NCBI GenBank assembly: GCA_947259115.1 | Contig: CAMYKS010000002.1 | Coordinates: 85,778-149,777 of the forward strand | Length of the DNA stretch: 64,000 bases | Source of the DNA: an uncultured Desulfobulbaceae bacterium | GTDB taxonomy: Bacteria; Desulfobacterota; Desulfobulbia; Desulfobulbales; BM004 | Direction: 5' to 3' | Shown: one piece after another, positions 54,297 to 63,836 of the stretch | How the letters are laid out: the number at the start of each line of letters is the position of its first letter | Numbering within the stretch: the first letter of the stretch is position 1 | Notes under the pieces: generated by a model | Told to the model about the DNA's origin: nothing | The model's database searches: none | Seen by the model: only the letters and a program-made list of their open reading frames with translations | Translations under genes and position numbers: made by a program

Positions 54297-56039
54297 ATGG
54301 CTGATTCTATTAATAAAAAATATTTGCATGAAAAATACATTCAGGAAGGTGATCATGGTCGCAGTGATTACTTTGGACTGATAAAAGAACTTGTAAGACT
54401 CAGAAACAGGAATGAGCCAGGGAGCCTGAAGTTTATTCTATGGCAGGATGAGATAAACAAGACATATGAGCTGGTACGCGATGAATTGATCAATAATCAG
54501 GAAAAACCAGTCGCGCCGGTAAAATTTGGAACCTCAGGTTGGCGGGGCATTATAGGCAAGGAGCTTAGTGTCAAGTCGGTGCGTCAGGTGACCCGGGCAA
54601 TTATTGCTGTGTACCACGAGGCTGAAAAAAAATCTGACCTGGCACAGGCCCTGGGTGTAGAATCATTTTATGAAGTTCAGAAGCGTGGGTGTGTCGTAGG
54701 GTTTGACAACCGTTTCGGCGGTGAGATCCTGGCCCAGGGAGTTGTTGATGTCTTATCTGACAGCGCTATCCCAGTGTATTACGCAGGCGAGTCAACAACC
54801 GGTGTGCTCTCCGCAGCACTCCTGGAGCTTGATGCTGCCTTTTCCATAAACCTGACCCCCAGCCACAACCCTTTGGAATACGGGGGATACAAATTCAACG
54901 GCGCTGATGGCGGACCCGCATCCTCTTTAATCACCAACCTTATTACGAAAAAGGCCCGGGAAATAGTTGCTAAGGACTCACCGGTATCAGTTTCCCAGGA
55001 CCGGAGCCTGGTAAGAGAGTTTGATTCGCTGCAATCCTGGATTAATATGGTGCGCAAAAGCCGGGCCCTGCATGGCCTGGATTATGATGCCATTGTGTCG
55101 CGCTTTGCCCATGACCTGGAGGTGGTTCTGGCAGTAGATTGTGTCCACGGTGCAAGCAGGCTGCACATAAAAAAATTGCTCAGCGGAGGATTGTCCGCAA
55201 CTGACAATGACCGGGTGATTATCCTGCGCGGAGAAGATGATCCCACCTTTGGCGGCGTTGCACCGGAACCGTCCTCCCAAAATATGGGGCCGGTGATGCA
55301 CACTCTTGCCGCCAGGCCCGAACCACTCAAACTAGGAGCAGTAATAGATCCGGATGGAGACAGGGTCAGGTTGACGGATGGCACTGTGGAAATTGATATG
55401 AACCTCTTTGGTGCCATGGCATATCACTTTCTGCATGAGCATAAAGGTTTGCCCGGCATGGTGGCTAAAACCGTTGCCACCAGCAATTTTGCCAACAAGT
55501 TGGCTGAGGATTTCGGCGAGGAGGTTTTTGAATCCAGGGTGGGTTTCAAAGAGTTCAAACCCGTGGTCGGCAAGGCCCTGGTCCTCTTTGAAGAATCAGA
55601 CGGCATAAGTGTTATAGGCCATACTCCTGAGAAAGACGCATATATAGGACTGCTGCTGGGGCTTGATATGGTGATGACACTGCGTAAAAACCTGGGCGAG
55701 TATCTTCGTCAAATCCAGGGTGAACACGGCTTTTACTATCCGGCCAAGGATGGTGTGCTTGTCAGCAGCCAGGGAAAAGAATTAATGGATACACTTGCAC
55801 TCCTTGGGAAGTATGCAGCAGGCACAGTTATCAGGGTGGGTAGTGAAGAGAGAACAATTACAAAATTAATTGATATAGACGGCAGGAAGATGGTTCTGGA
55901 CGACGGCAGCTGGCTCATGATAAGGCCGTCCGGCACAGAGCCCAAGGTCAGATTTTACGTTGAAGCCCGGGACAGGGAAAAGCAGATTGCCTTATTTGAA
56001 ACTGCGAAAGCTATGCTGGCTGAAATCGGGCTGCTGTAA
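54297..56039 (+). CDS. phosphohexomutase (phosphoglucomutase/phosphomannomutase family)
   Basis: 580 residues from ATG 54297, chosen for GGAGG six bases upstream; an in-frame ATG at 54210 would add 29 poor residues. It interconverts hexose 1- and 6-phosphates. Catalytic phosphoserine loop NLTPSHNPLEYGGYKFNGAD, metal loop VIDPDGDRVRL, sugar loop GFKEFKPV-like, and phosphate-binding WLMIRPSGTEPKVRFYVEA at the end. The N-terminal ~60 residues (helical, charged) precede the first domain, and the total is longer than PMM/PGM (~460). Substrate preference not determined. Confidence 0.9.
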   Translation: MADSINKKYLHEKYIQEGDHGRSDYFGLIKELVRLRNRNEPGSLKFILWQDEINKTYELVRDELINNQEKPVAPVKFGTSGWRGIIGKELSVKSVRQVTRAIIAVYHEAEKKSDLAQALGVESFYEVQKRGCVVGFDNRFGGEILAQGVVDVLSDSAIPVYYAGESTTGVLSAALLELDAAFSINLTPSHNPLEYGGYKFNGADGGPASSLITNLITKKAREIVAKDSPVSVSQDRSLVREFDSLQSWINMVRKSRALHGLDYDAIVSRFAHDLEVVLAVDCVHGASRLHIKKLLSGGLSATDNDRVIILRGEDDPTFGGVAPEPSSQNMGPVMHTLAARPEPLKLGAVIDPDGDRVRLTDGTVEIDMNLFGAMAYHFLHEHKGLPGMVAKTVATSNFANKLAEDFGEEVFESRVGFKEFKPVVGKALVLFEESDGISVIGHTPEKDAYIGLLLGLDMVMTLRKNLGEYLRQIQGEHGFYYPAKDGVLVSSQGKELMDTLALLGKYAAGTVIRVGSEERTITKLIDIDGRKMVLDDGSWLMIRPSGTEPKVRFYVEARDREKQIALFETAKAMLAEIGLL

Positions 56040-56045
56040 AAAAAC

Positions 56046-56070
56046 AGGGTCCAAGGAGCCAAGGGGAAAG
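56046..56070 (+). repeat. Short GGTCCAAGG-type array after the phosphohexomutase gene
   Basis: GGGTCCAAGGAGCCAAGGGG in plus orientation, 6 bases after the stop codon. Same family as 4504-4645; no facing partner before nifU. Confidence 0.7.
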
Positions 56071-56307
56071 GATTTAAGTCAAAAATCTAAAATCATAATT
56101 CATAATTGTCAGTTGTAAGCGGACAATGCAATGATTACTAGTTGATTTTTGCATGTCAAAAAATTATGTTATTTTGTTGATCAATTACAGTCCATTGATA
56201 TTACTACATTGAACACCTTAGCGGCCAAGAAGGTTTTGGGCCTGATACGTTCAATTTGCCAAGGATTTTCATTATTCTGTTTTCAAATTAAGGAGTATTA
56301 GAACGCT

Positions 56308-57147
56308 ATGTGGAACTATACAGACAAAGTAAAAGATCATTTTTTAAATCCCCGAAATGTGGGTGATATCGAAGACGCAAGCGGTAAGGGCGAGGTGGGT
56401 TCGCTGGCCTGTGGAGATGCCCTTACCCTTACATTCAAACTCGGTGCTGATGGCAGGATTGAAGATGCAAAATTCAAGACCTTCGGCTGTGCCAGCGCCA
56501 TTGCTTCTTCTTCAGCCTTAACAGAGATGGTAAAGGGCTTGACCCTGGAAGAGGCTGAAAAGATAACCAATGAGGATATTGCTGAATATTTAGGTGGTCT
56601 TCCCAAGGAAAAGATGCATTGTTCGGTCATGGGCCGCGAGGCCTTGGAAGCTGCCATTGCTAATTATAAAGGTGTGCCGATCCCAATGGCCCAGGGAGAA
56701 CTTGTATGTGAGTGTTTTGGGGTCACCGATCTGGAAATCAGGCGTGCAATCCAGGAGAGCAACCTGAAGACGGTTGAGGAGGTTACTAATTTTACCAAGG
56801 CTGGAGGAGGCTGCGAAAATTGCCATGACAGGATCCAGGAGTTGATCCTTGAGGTTCGCAAGGAAGGAAGGGAGGAGGATAAAGCAGAGGAAGCTCCCAA
56901 GAGGTTGACCAATATTCAGAAAATCAAGCTCATTGAAGATGTGTTGGAAAGAGAGATAAGGCCGGCCTTGCGTAAAGACGGCGGGGATATTGAGCTCATA
57001 GATGTTGACGGTGATTTTATCATGGTTTCTTTGCGCGGGGCCTGTGTGAGCTGCGTAGCTTCCCAGACTACTTTGAAAGAGTACGTGGAGAAAAAATTGC
57101 GTGAACAGGTCCTGGATACCCTGATTGTCGAGGAGGTTAAAAAATGA
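56308..57147 (+). CDS. nifU: Three-domain NifU iron-sulfur scaffold
   Basis: 279 residues: an IscU-type scaffold (1-125) with three cysteines (SLACGDAL, FKTFGCASA, KMHCSVMG), a BFD-like [2Fe-2S] domain (~130-180: CECFGVTDLEIRRAIQESNL, AGGGCENCHDRI), and a NifU C-terminal CxxC domain (~200-279: LRKDGGDIELIDVDGDFIMV then GACVSCVASQ). This full layout assembles Fe-S clusters for nitrogenase in diazotrophs and as the main system in many anaerobes. It overlaps nifS by 4 bp. No nitrogenase genes are in the window. Confidence 0.94.
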   Translation: MWNYTDKVKDHFLNPRNVGDIEDASGKGEVGSLACGDALTLTFKLGADGRIEDAKFKTFGCASAIASSSALTEMVKGLTLEEAEKITNEDIAEYLGGLPKEKMHCSVMGREALEAAIANYKGVPIPMAQGELVCECFGVTDLEIRRAIQESNLKTVEEVTNFTKAGGGCENCHDRIQELILEVRKEGREEDKAEEAPKRLTNIQKIKLIEDVLEREIRPALRKDGGDIELIDVDGDFIMVSLRGACVSCVASQTTLKEYVEKKLREQVLDTLIVEEVKK

Positions 57148-58364
57148 GCGCCAAAGTGGTCTATATGGATAACAATGCTACGACCAGAGTGGCACCCGAA
57201 GTACAGAAAGCCATGGTGCCTTATTTTTCAGAGTTATACGGCAACCCATCGAGCATGCATACCTTTGGCGGACAGGTTGGCGGGGCCCTTGCTGAAGCCA
57301 GAGAACAAATTGCCAATCTTATCGGCGCCTCTGACGATGAAATAATTTTTACGAGCTGCGGCACAGAAAGCGATTCCACGGCCATTTTCTCGGCTCTGCA
57401 GACGTTTCCGGATAAAAGACATATTGTCACCACAAGGGTAGAGCATCCTGCTGTCAAGAACCTCTGCGAGAATATAGACAACCTCACGGGCCACAAACAC
57501 AAGGTAACCCAGCTCCCGGTTGACCGGGAGGGAATGCTGGATCTGCAACGTTACGAGGAAAGCCTTACCGATGATACGGCCATTGTCAGTGTCATGTGGG
57601 CCAACAATGAGACCGGCGTCATTTTTCCTGTTGCGGCAATGGCTGAAATTGCCAAAAGCAGGGGAATTCTTTTTCATACAGATGCAGTTCAGGCGGTGGG
57701 CAAGATACCAATTGATTTAAGCAGGAACAGTTCAATTGATTTTCTGTCAATTTCCGGACATAAACTGCATGCCTCAAAAGGCATTGGAGTACTCTACGTC
57801 CGACGCGGTACGCCCTTTGCCCCTTTTCTGATTGGAGGCCACCAGGAAAAAGGCCGCCGGGGCGGCACGGAAAATGTCGCCGCCATAATCGGTTTAGGTA
57901 AAGCCTGTGCCCTGGCAGGAGCCCGTCTGGAGGATGAAAATACCAGGGTCAGGGCTCTGCGTGACAGGTTGGAGAAGGGACTCCTGGAAACAATACCCCA
58001 CTCCATGCTCAACGGCCACAGAACGGAACGGTTGCCGAATACCACAAGTGTAAGCTTTGAATTTGTAGAAGGTGAAGCTATTTTGCTGCATCTGGACAGG
58101 TTCGGCATATGCGCCTCCTCCGGTTCTGCGTGCACTTCGGGTTCTCTGGAGCCTTCCCATGTCCTGCGCGCCATGGGGGTGCCGTTTACCGCAGCGCATG
58201 GTTCCATCCGTTTCAGCTTGAGTGTTTATAACACGGAGGACGAGGTTGATTTTATCCTCGAAAAACTGCCGCCGGTCATTGCAAATCTCCGTGATTTGTC
58301 CCCGTTCTGGAAAGGGAATCATCCTGGAGCGGTGGGCAGCAGTCAATGCAAGTGCAGCTGTTAA
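57144..58364 (+). CDS. nifS: Cysteine desulfurase NifS
   Basis: 406-residue PLP enzyme that supplies sulfur to NifU. Pyridoxal lysine in SISGHKLHASKGIGVLY, active-site loop SSGSACTSGSLEPSHVLRAM (catalytic cysteine in SACTSG), and YMDNNATTRVAPEVQKAM at the start. The C-terminus ends SSQCKCSC, a cysteine cluster that goes beyond the usual NifS end and might bind metal or accept persulfide. Translationally coupled to nifU; thyX follows 28 bp later. Confidence 0.94.
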   Translation: MSAKVVYMDNNATTRVAPEVQKAMVPYFSELYGNPSSMHTFGGQVGGALAEAREQIANLIGASDDEIIFTSCGTESDSTAIFSALQTFPDKRHIVTTRVEHPAVKNLCENIDNLTGHKHKVTQLPVDREGMLDLQRYEESLTDDTAIVSVMWANNETGVIFPVAAMAEIAKSRGILFHTDAVQAVGKIPIDLSRNSSIDFLSISGHKLHASKGIGVLYVRRGTPFAPFLIGGHQEKGRRGGTENVAAIIGLGKACALAGARLEDENTRVRALRDRLEKGLLETIPHSMLNGHRTERLPNTTSVSFEFVEGEAILLHLDRFGICASSGSACTSGSLEPSHVLRAMGVPFTAAHGSIRFSLSVYNTEDEVDFILEKLPPVIANLRDLSPFWKGNHPGAVGSSQCKCSC

Positions 58365-58392
58365 ATATTCCATCCTCAACCGTGGGAATCAG

Positions 58393-59346
58393 ATGAAAGT
58401 TATTGCACCCTATTTCGAAATACTTGAAGATTTGGACAAACAGAGCCTGGCAGTGAGAATTGAAGGCTGCGGCCGCATCTGCTACAAGAGCGAGGATAAG
58501 ATAACGGAGCAATCTGCTGAACCGTTTATCAGGAATATCATAAAACACGGTCATAACTCAGTCACGGAAATGGCCGTTCTGACCCTGAAGGTCCTTTATG
58601 ATTCGGAGTCCCTTGCCAGCCAGTTTTTCAATCTGATGCCCAAGTTTTTGCAGGTGGACAGAGTTGACAAAAAGGAACTTCTCATAACAGGAAGCGTCAG
58701 GGCGTTCAGGGAGCTCTACCAGGCAAATCCTACTGTAAAAATGGTAAAGGCGATTGCACAAATTCTCGGCAGCCGTCATCCTCTTTTTTATGAAGATCTG
58801 CTGCCGCAAAGAGGCTTGATGAAACAGGAGGGCGTGCAGGTTGAAAAGGTGCCGCTGGAAACGGTTGATGTTTTTCCTGCAGATCTGCTAGCAAAACATC
58901 GTCATGTTGCTGTCCTTTTTGTGGTGAATCGGGCTATAACCCATGAGATTGTCCGGCACCGGCCTGTTTCATATTTGCAGGAAAGCCAGCGGTACTGCCG
59001 GTACAGCCAGGATAAATTCGGCAATGAGGTAACCTTTATCAAGCCCATGTTTTTCAATGAGGGGAGCGAAGAATACAGCTTATGGGAAAAGTCTATGCAG
59101 GATACTGAGAAAATTTATCTCAAGCTTCTGGAAAGTTCTTCACCACAGGCAGCCAGAACCGTTTTGCCCAATTCCTGTAAAACGGAATTGATAACCTTTG
59201 CCAATCTTCTTGAATGGCTTCATATCTTCAAATTGCGCACCTCAAAAGGGGCCGAACCATCCATGCGGGAGGTCATGATCCCGCTGCTTAAAAAGTTTCA
59301 GGAAAAATATCCACTTATTTTTGCCGGAATTAAGACAGGCGTATAG
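58393..59346 (+). CDS. thyX: Flavin-dependent thymidylate synthase
   Basis: 317 residues from ATG 58393; the frame stays open back to 58222, but that part runs inside nifS and has no ThyX character. ThyX makes dTMP from dUMP using FAD, NADPH and methylene-THF. The signature motif is RHRPVSYLQESQRYCRY (RHRxxSxxxxSxRY), with HGHNSVTEM and a C-terminal RTSKGAEPSMREVM. Length is above the common ~220-260, due to extra sequence around residues 60-160. Third gene of nifU-nifS-thyX. Its folate need pairs with the next gene, fhs. Confidence 0.92.
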   Translation: MKVIAPYFEILEDLDKQSLAVRIEGCGRICYKSEDKITEQSAEPFIRNIIKHGHNSVTEMAVLTLKVLYDSESLASQFFNLMPKFLQVDRVDKKELLITGSVRAFRELYQANPTVKMVKAIAQILGSRHPLFYEDLLPQRGLMKQEGVQVEKVPLETVDVFPADLLAKHRHVAVLFVVNRAITHEIVRHRPVSYLQESQRYCRYSQDKFGNEVTFIKPMFFNEGSEEYSLWEKSMQDTEKIYLKLLESSSPQAARTVLPNSCKTELITFANLLEWLHIFKLRTSKGAEPSMREVMIPLLKKFQEKYPLIFAGIKTGV

Positions 59347-59491
59347 GTATTTCTACTTGCTTTTTTGTTTTAATTGTTGTTAATACTTTGATGCAATAAT
59401 CTCTATATACAGTAATTTCTTGCGTCAAAGACACTAGGGGTTTGGGTAATTTGTACTAATATAAATTTTGAGAAATTAAGGAGGGATTGAT

Positions 59492-61255
59492 ATGGCTTAT
59501 AACGCGGTGGAAATGGCAGACTGGCAGATATCTGAAGCTGCTGAGAAAAACATGCCCACTCCTGAGGAGTGGACTGAGAAGCTTGGACTCAAGAAGGAAG
59601 AAGTGCTGCCCATGGGCAGGTTGGCCAAGCTCGATTTTCTGAAGATCATCGACCGGCTCCAGGACAAACCTGATGGGAAGTACATCGAGGTTACAGCGAT
59701 TACTCCGACGCCTCTGGGCGAAGGGAAGAGCACCACCTCCTGCGGTTTGATGGAGGGTATGGGCAAGCGGGGATTAAATGTGGGCGGCGCCCTGCGGCAG
59801 CCAAGCGGCGGCCCTACCATGAACGTCAAGGGTACGGCTGCCGGCGGCGGCAACTCCCTGCTGATCCCCATGACAGAGTTCTCCCTGGGACTCACCGGTG
59901 ATATCAACGATATCATGAACGCCCATAATTTGGGCATGGTGGCCATGACTTCCCGCATGCAGCATGAACGTAACTATAATGACGAGCAATTGGCCCGACT
60001 GACCGGTATGCGCAGGCTCGATATTGATCCCACCCGGGTGGAGATGGGCTGGATCATTGATTTCTGCGCCCAGGCACTGAGGAATATCATCATCGGCCTT
60101 GGCGGCCGTTATGACGGTTTTACCATGCAGTCGAAATTCGGTATTGCCGTGGGCTCCGAGTTAATGGCCATCCTGGCTGTAGCTACTGACCTGGCTGATT
60201 TGAAAGAGCGCATCAATGACATCACCGTGGCCTTTGACAAGAGCGGCAAGCCGGTAACCTGCCGCGACCTGGAAGTGGGCAACGCCATGGCCGCCTTCAT
60301 GCGTAACACCGTTAATCCGACCCTGATGTGTACCGCTGAGTACAATCCCTGCCTGGTCCATGCCGGCCCCTTTGCCAATATTGCCGTGGGCCAGTCGTCG
60401 ATCATCGCCGACCGGGTTGCCCTGAAACTATTTGATTACAATATCACAGAGTCCGGTTTTGCCGCTGATATCGGTTTTGAGAAATTCTGGAATGTCAAAT
60501 GCCGTTTCTCCGGACTCAAGCCCCATGTTTCCGTTCTGACAGCCACCATCCGCGCCCTGAAGATGCATGGCGGCGGTCCCAAGGTGGTTGCCGGCAAGCC
60601 TTTGGATGACGCTTACACCAAGGAAAATGTGGAACTGGTCGAAAAGGGCTGCGAGAACATGGTCCACTTGATCGGGGTGATCCGCAAGGCAGGTATCAAT
60701 CCTGTGGTCTGCATCAACCGTTTTTATACCGATACAGATGAAGAGTGCAAAGTCGTCCGTAGGATTGCCGAGGCAGCCGGAGCCAGGTGCGCCGAGTCCA
60801 AGCACTGGGAATTGGGCGGTGACGGAGCCCTTGAGTTTGCCGATGCGGTTGTCGATGCCTGCAACGAAGAAAACGATTTCAAATTTCTTTATCCGCTGGA
60901 AATGAAACTGCGTGACCGTGTAGATGTTATCGCCCGTGAGGTCTATGGTGCCGACGGCGTTGACTGGTCGGCCGAGGCCAATGCCAAAGCCGAGATGCTG
61001 GAAAATGATCCCCAGTACGCCGACTTTGCTACAATGATGGTCAAGAGCCACCTGAGCCTCTCCCACGATCCGACAAAGAAAGGTGTACCCAAAGGCTGGC
61101 GGCTGCCTATTCGCGACGTGTTGATCTATTCCGGTGCCAAATTCCTCTGCCCCTGTGCCGGAGCTATCAGCCTCATGCCTGGCACCAGTTCCAATCCGGC
61201 CTTCCGGCGTATTGATGTTGACACGGACACAGGCAAGGTTACAGGGCTGTTTTAA
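59492..61255 (+). CDS. fhs: formate--tetrahydrofolate ligase
   Basis: 587 residues. Fhs joins formate to THF with ATP, the entry to the methyl branch of the Wood-Ljungdahl pathway, and feeds one-carbon units to purine, thymidylate and Met synthesis. P-loop [19 protein letters not shown] near residue 72, then [20 protein letters not shown] and CSRPHN-equivalent [14 protein letters not shown]. Slightly longer than the ~557-residue norm. A strong AAGGAGGG lies before ATG 59492. Monocistronic; an unusual inverted repeat starts right at its stop codon. Confidence 0.95.
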   Translation: MAYNAVEMADWQISEAAEKNMPTPEEWTEKLGLKKEEVLPMGRLAKLDFLKIIDRLQDKPDGKYIEVTAITPTPLGEGKSTTSCGLMEGMGKRGLNVGGALRQPSGGPTMNVKGTAAGGGNSLLIPMTEFSLGLTGDINDIMNAHNLGMVAMTSRMQHERNYNDEQLARLTGMRRLDIDPTRVEMGWIIDFCAQALRNIIIGLGGRYDGFTMQSKFGIAVGSELMAILAVATDLADLKERINDITVAFDKSGKPVTCRDLEVGNAMAAFMRNTVNPTLMCTAEYNPCLVHAGPFANIAVGQSSIIADRVALKLFDYNITESGFAADIGFEKFWNVKCRFSGLKPHVSVLTATIRALKMHGGGPKVVAGKPLDDAYTKENVELVEKGCENMVHLIGVIRKAGINPVVCINRFYTDTDEECKVVRRIAEAAGARCAESKHWELGGDGALEFADAVVDACNEENDFKFLYPLEMKLRDRVDVIAREVYGADGVDWSAEANAKAEMLENDPQYADFATMMVKSHLSLSHDPTKKGVPKGWRLPIRDVLIYSGAKFLCPCAGAISLMPGTSSNPAFRRIDVDTDTGKVTGLF

Positions 61256-61364
61256 TGTAAGTGATTATGGGCACCACTTCTTCGCACGATCGCTTCTGTC
61301 CGCATAGCTGGCTATAGCGGACAGAAGCGCTTGCACAAATCTACGGCACCCATAATTACTTACA
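61256..61364. repeat. 109-bp nested inverted repeat after fhs
   Basis: The outer arms TGTAAGTGATTATGGGCACC (61256-61275) and its near reverse complement (61345-61364) enclose an inner perfect 13-bp stem CGCTTCTGTCCGC/GCGGACAGAAGCG (61291-61303 and 61317-61329) topped by ATAGC/GCTAT. Directly abuts the fhs stop codon. No coding capacity and no T-run, so it is not a simple terminator; a standard terminator follows at 61410-61442. Confidence 0.8.
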
Positions 61365-61409
61365 ATAGGTACGTGACCAGTATTGGTATTGTTTGTTTTT
61401 TACAGGAAT

Positions 61410-61442
61410 AGGCCGGGGATTTAATTTCCCCGGCCTTTTTTT
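61410..61442 (+). terminator. Rho-independent terminator of fhs
   Basis: GGCCGGGGA, short AT loop, TCCCCGGCC, then seven or more T residues. Strong and well placed before the PilB-like gene. Confidence 0.92.
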
Positions 61443-61535
61443 GTTTTACTTTTTATAATTAAGAAGTAAACTAAATAATTACCTAAGTTTTTTTATCTAA
61501 AACTTAATGAAATACAATTCCTGATAATTTTCTCT

Positions 61536-63836
61536 ATGGCAAGACCACAGCAATTCAGAGGCCCTCCTCCCAAACCAGCTCCCGGTAGACCAGCTCCCAG
61601 TAGACCCGCTCCCGGTAGACCGACAGGCGACATGAAAAAGTCGAGTCTCAGTGGTACGGTCAAGGACCAGTCAGGCGCCGGCAAGGTCCGTCTGGGCGAC
61701 CTGCTCCGTAAAGAAGGATACATAACCGCGAACCAGTTGGATCATGCTCTGGGTGTTCAGAAGAAAAGTAAAATGCGGCTGGGCCGGATTTTGGTCAAAC
61801 TCGGTCACATTGATGAGCAGACTATCCTTAATGTTTTAAGCCGTTTGCATGGCTTTCCTTCCGTGACTATCACCCGGGAAACACCTCATCCCGAGGCCTT
61901 GAAAATACTGCCCTATGAGATAGCCAAGGAATATATGGCTTTCCCTCTGCGGGTTGCTTCCGCGACCAACACCCTCAAGGTCACCATGGCCGAACCCACG
62001 GATACCTCCGCCGTAGAGTCCTTGCAGGCTGCTGTCAAAATGAAGCTGACCGTGTGTGTGTCCACGGAAAATGACATTATAGGAGCCTACCGCATCCATT
62101 ACCAGATAAGCGATGAGGAATTTGCTCTTTATAAGGACGAGGAAGAGGTGGAGGAGGAAGAAGAGGTATCGGTTGAAGAGGTGGCAGACGATTTCGGTGC
62201 CCTGGCATCCGAGGCGGCCGGTGAGCTGGAAATTGGTGGGGAAGATGAAGAAGATATAGCGGAATCTTACTCCTACTCCGATGCCCCGATCATCAAGCTG
62301 GTGAACGGTATGCTGCTCAAGGCGGTGAAGGATGGAGTGAGTGACGTCCATGTTGAGCCGTATGAGAAAAATTTCCAGGTCCGCTACCGTCTGGACGGCT
62401 CTCTCTATAAGTCCATGAATCTCCCCATGTCCATCAAGAATGCTCTGGTCTCCAGGGTCAAAATTCTTGCCAACCTGGACATCACCGAAAGGAGGGTTCC
62501 CCAGGATGGACGTATCAAGATGAAATTGGGCCGAAACAAGGCGGTCGACTTCCGGGTTTCCACTCTGCCCACCCTGTTCGGCGAAAGTATCGTTATGCGT
62601 ATTCTTGATCAGTCCAGCTTGAATGTTGACTTGACCAAGCTTGGTTTTGGGGCGGAAACCTATGATACCCTTAAACGCTGCCTCTACAGACCCCAGGGAT
62701 TACTGCTCGTTACAGGACCAACCGGTAGCGGCAAAACAGTTACACTGTATTCTGCGCTCAATGCTTTGAACCGGGAAGATACCAAGATTTTAACCGCAGA
62801 AGACCCGGTTGAGTTTAACTTCAAGGGCATCAATCAGGTCAATGTGCATCAGGAAGTTGGCATGACCTTTCCCGCGGCTCTTAAAGCCTTTCTACGCCAG
62901 GATCCTGACATCATCATGGTTGGTGAGATCCGGGACATGGAAACCGCTGAAATCGCCATCAAGGCAGCTATGACCGGCCATCTGGTTTTCAGCACCCTGC
63001 ATACCAATGACAGTGCGGCAACCATCGGCCGCCTCATTGATATCGGCATCCCGTCCTTCATGGTGGCCTCATCTGTCACCATGGTGCTCTCGCAGCGCTT
63101 GGGGCGAAGACTCTGCACCAATTGCAAGAAGATAGTAAATCATTATTCTGAACAGGAACTTGCTGCTGCCGGTTTTGACCCTGAAGAAGTTCCAAACCTG
63201 GAAATTTACGGCCCCAATGGCTGCTCAACCTGTAAAGGTGGGGGCTACAAGGGACGTGTCGGCTTCTTTGAACTGATGGAGGTCACTGAAGAGGTCGCCA
63301 AGGCTATCAGCGCCGAGGTGCCGGAGGACACGCTGCGCAAGACAGCAATAAATGAAGGGATGGCGCCGCTCCGTGAAGCAGGCCTGCAAAAGGTGCGTGA
63401 AGGTGTCACCAGCGTTGATGAAGTTCTTAAACGCACTGTCCTGACCAAGGAAAGTCTGCCCGCCTATCTGGTCAATCCGGATATGGAAAAATATGATGAT
63501 GGTGACGTCATTATTCGGGAAGGCAACACCGACAATGATTTCTTTGAGATCATTCAAGGCGCTGTGATTGTTGTTAAAGGTGGCAAGAAAATTGCCGAGA
63601 TTACCCAGCCAGGCGCCTATTTCGGAGAGATGTCCGCCATTTCCGGGGAGGCAAGATCCGCATCAATCATATCCAAAGGGCGCTCCACTGTCAGGCGTTT
63701 CCCGGGAGACAAGCTCTTCGAGGTTATTGAGAATTACCCCGATGTGACAAAACACCTGTTCAAGACCATGGTCAGCCGGCTTGAACACTCCAACGAGATC
63801 ATCATGAAACTGGCCAATGGCAGGAAAGCCAGGTAA
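61536..63836 (+). CDS. pilB: PilB/GspE-type assembly ATPase with C-terminal cyclic-nucleotide-binding domain
   Basis: 766 residues. The start is a Pro/Arg-rich tract (APGRPAPSRPAPGRP, residues ~13-30). An MshEN-like N-domain follows (LGDLLRKEGYITANQLDHAL, RLGRILVKLGHID), an acidic stretch at ~205-240, and then the hexameric ATPase: Walker A GPTGSGKT (394-401), Asp and His boxes, Walker B DIIMVGEIRDMETAEIA and a tetracysteine zinc site (C527, C530, C563, C566). Residues ~640-750 form a CRP-type cNMP domain with E698 and R707 (FGEMSAISGEARSA), positions used to hold the cyclic phosphate. It should power type IV pilus or type II secretion assembly. ATG 61536 has a weak ribosome site. Confidence 0.86.
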   Translation: MARPQQFRGPPPKPAPGRPAPSRPAPGRPTGDMKKSSLSGTVKDQSGAGKVRLGDLLRKEGYITANQLDHALGVQKKSKMRLGRILVKLGHIDEQTILNVLSRLHGFPSVTITRETPHPEALKILPYEIAKEYMAFPLRVASATNTLKVTMAEPTDTSAVESLQAAVKMKLTVCVSTENDIIGAYRIHYQISDEEFALYKDEEEVEEEEEVSVEEVADDFGALASEAAGELEIGGEDEEDIAESYSYSDAPIIKLVNGMLLKAVKDGVSDVHVEPYEKNFQVRYRLDGSLYKSMNLPMSIKNALVSRVKILANLDITERRVPQDGRIKMKLGRNKAVDFRVSTLPTLFGESIVMRILDQSSLNVDLTKLGFGAETYDTLKRCLYRPQGLLLVTGPTGSGKTVTLYSALNALNREDTKILTAEDPVEFNFKGINQVNVHQEVGMTFPAALKAFLRQDPDIIMVGEIRDMETAEIAIKAAMTGHLVFSTLHTNDSAATIGRLIDIGIPSFMVASSVTMVLSQRLGRRLCTNCKKIVNHYSEQELAAAGFDPEEVPNLEIYGPNGCSTCKGGGYKGRVGFFELMEVTEEVAKAISAEVPEDTLRKTAINEGMAPLREAGLQKVREGVTSVDEVLKRTVLTKESLPAYLVNPDMEKYDDGDVIIREGNTDNDFFEIIQGAVIVVKGGKKIAEITQPGAYFGEMSAISGEARSASIISKGRSTVRRFPGDKLFEVIENYPDVTKHLFKTMVSRLEHSNEIIMKLANGRKAR
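61575..61619 (+). repeat. Three tandem 15-bp repeats encoding the Pro-rich start of the PilB-like ATPase
   Basis: CCAGCTCCCGGTAGA, CCAGCTCCCAGTAGA, CCCGCTCCCGGTAGA in frame; each adds five residues of the PAPGR type. Tandem in-frame units could vary in number between strains. Confidence 0.85.

Noticed and set aside
58222..58392. Longer thyX reading frame starting inside nifS
   Set aside because: The added residues are an out-of-frame reading of the nifS end; MKVIAPYFEILEDLDKQSLA at 58393 is the natural start.
59347..59491. Riboswitch upstream of fhs (tetrahydrofolate or other class)
   Set aside because: The 145-base leader shows no paired-arm structure or known conserved core.
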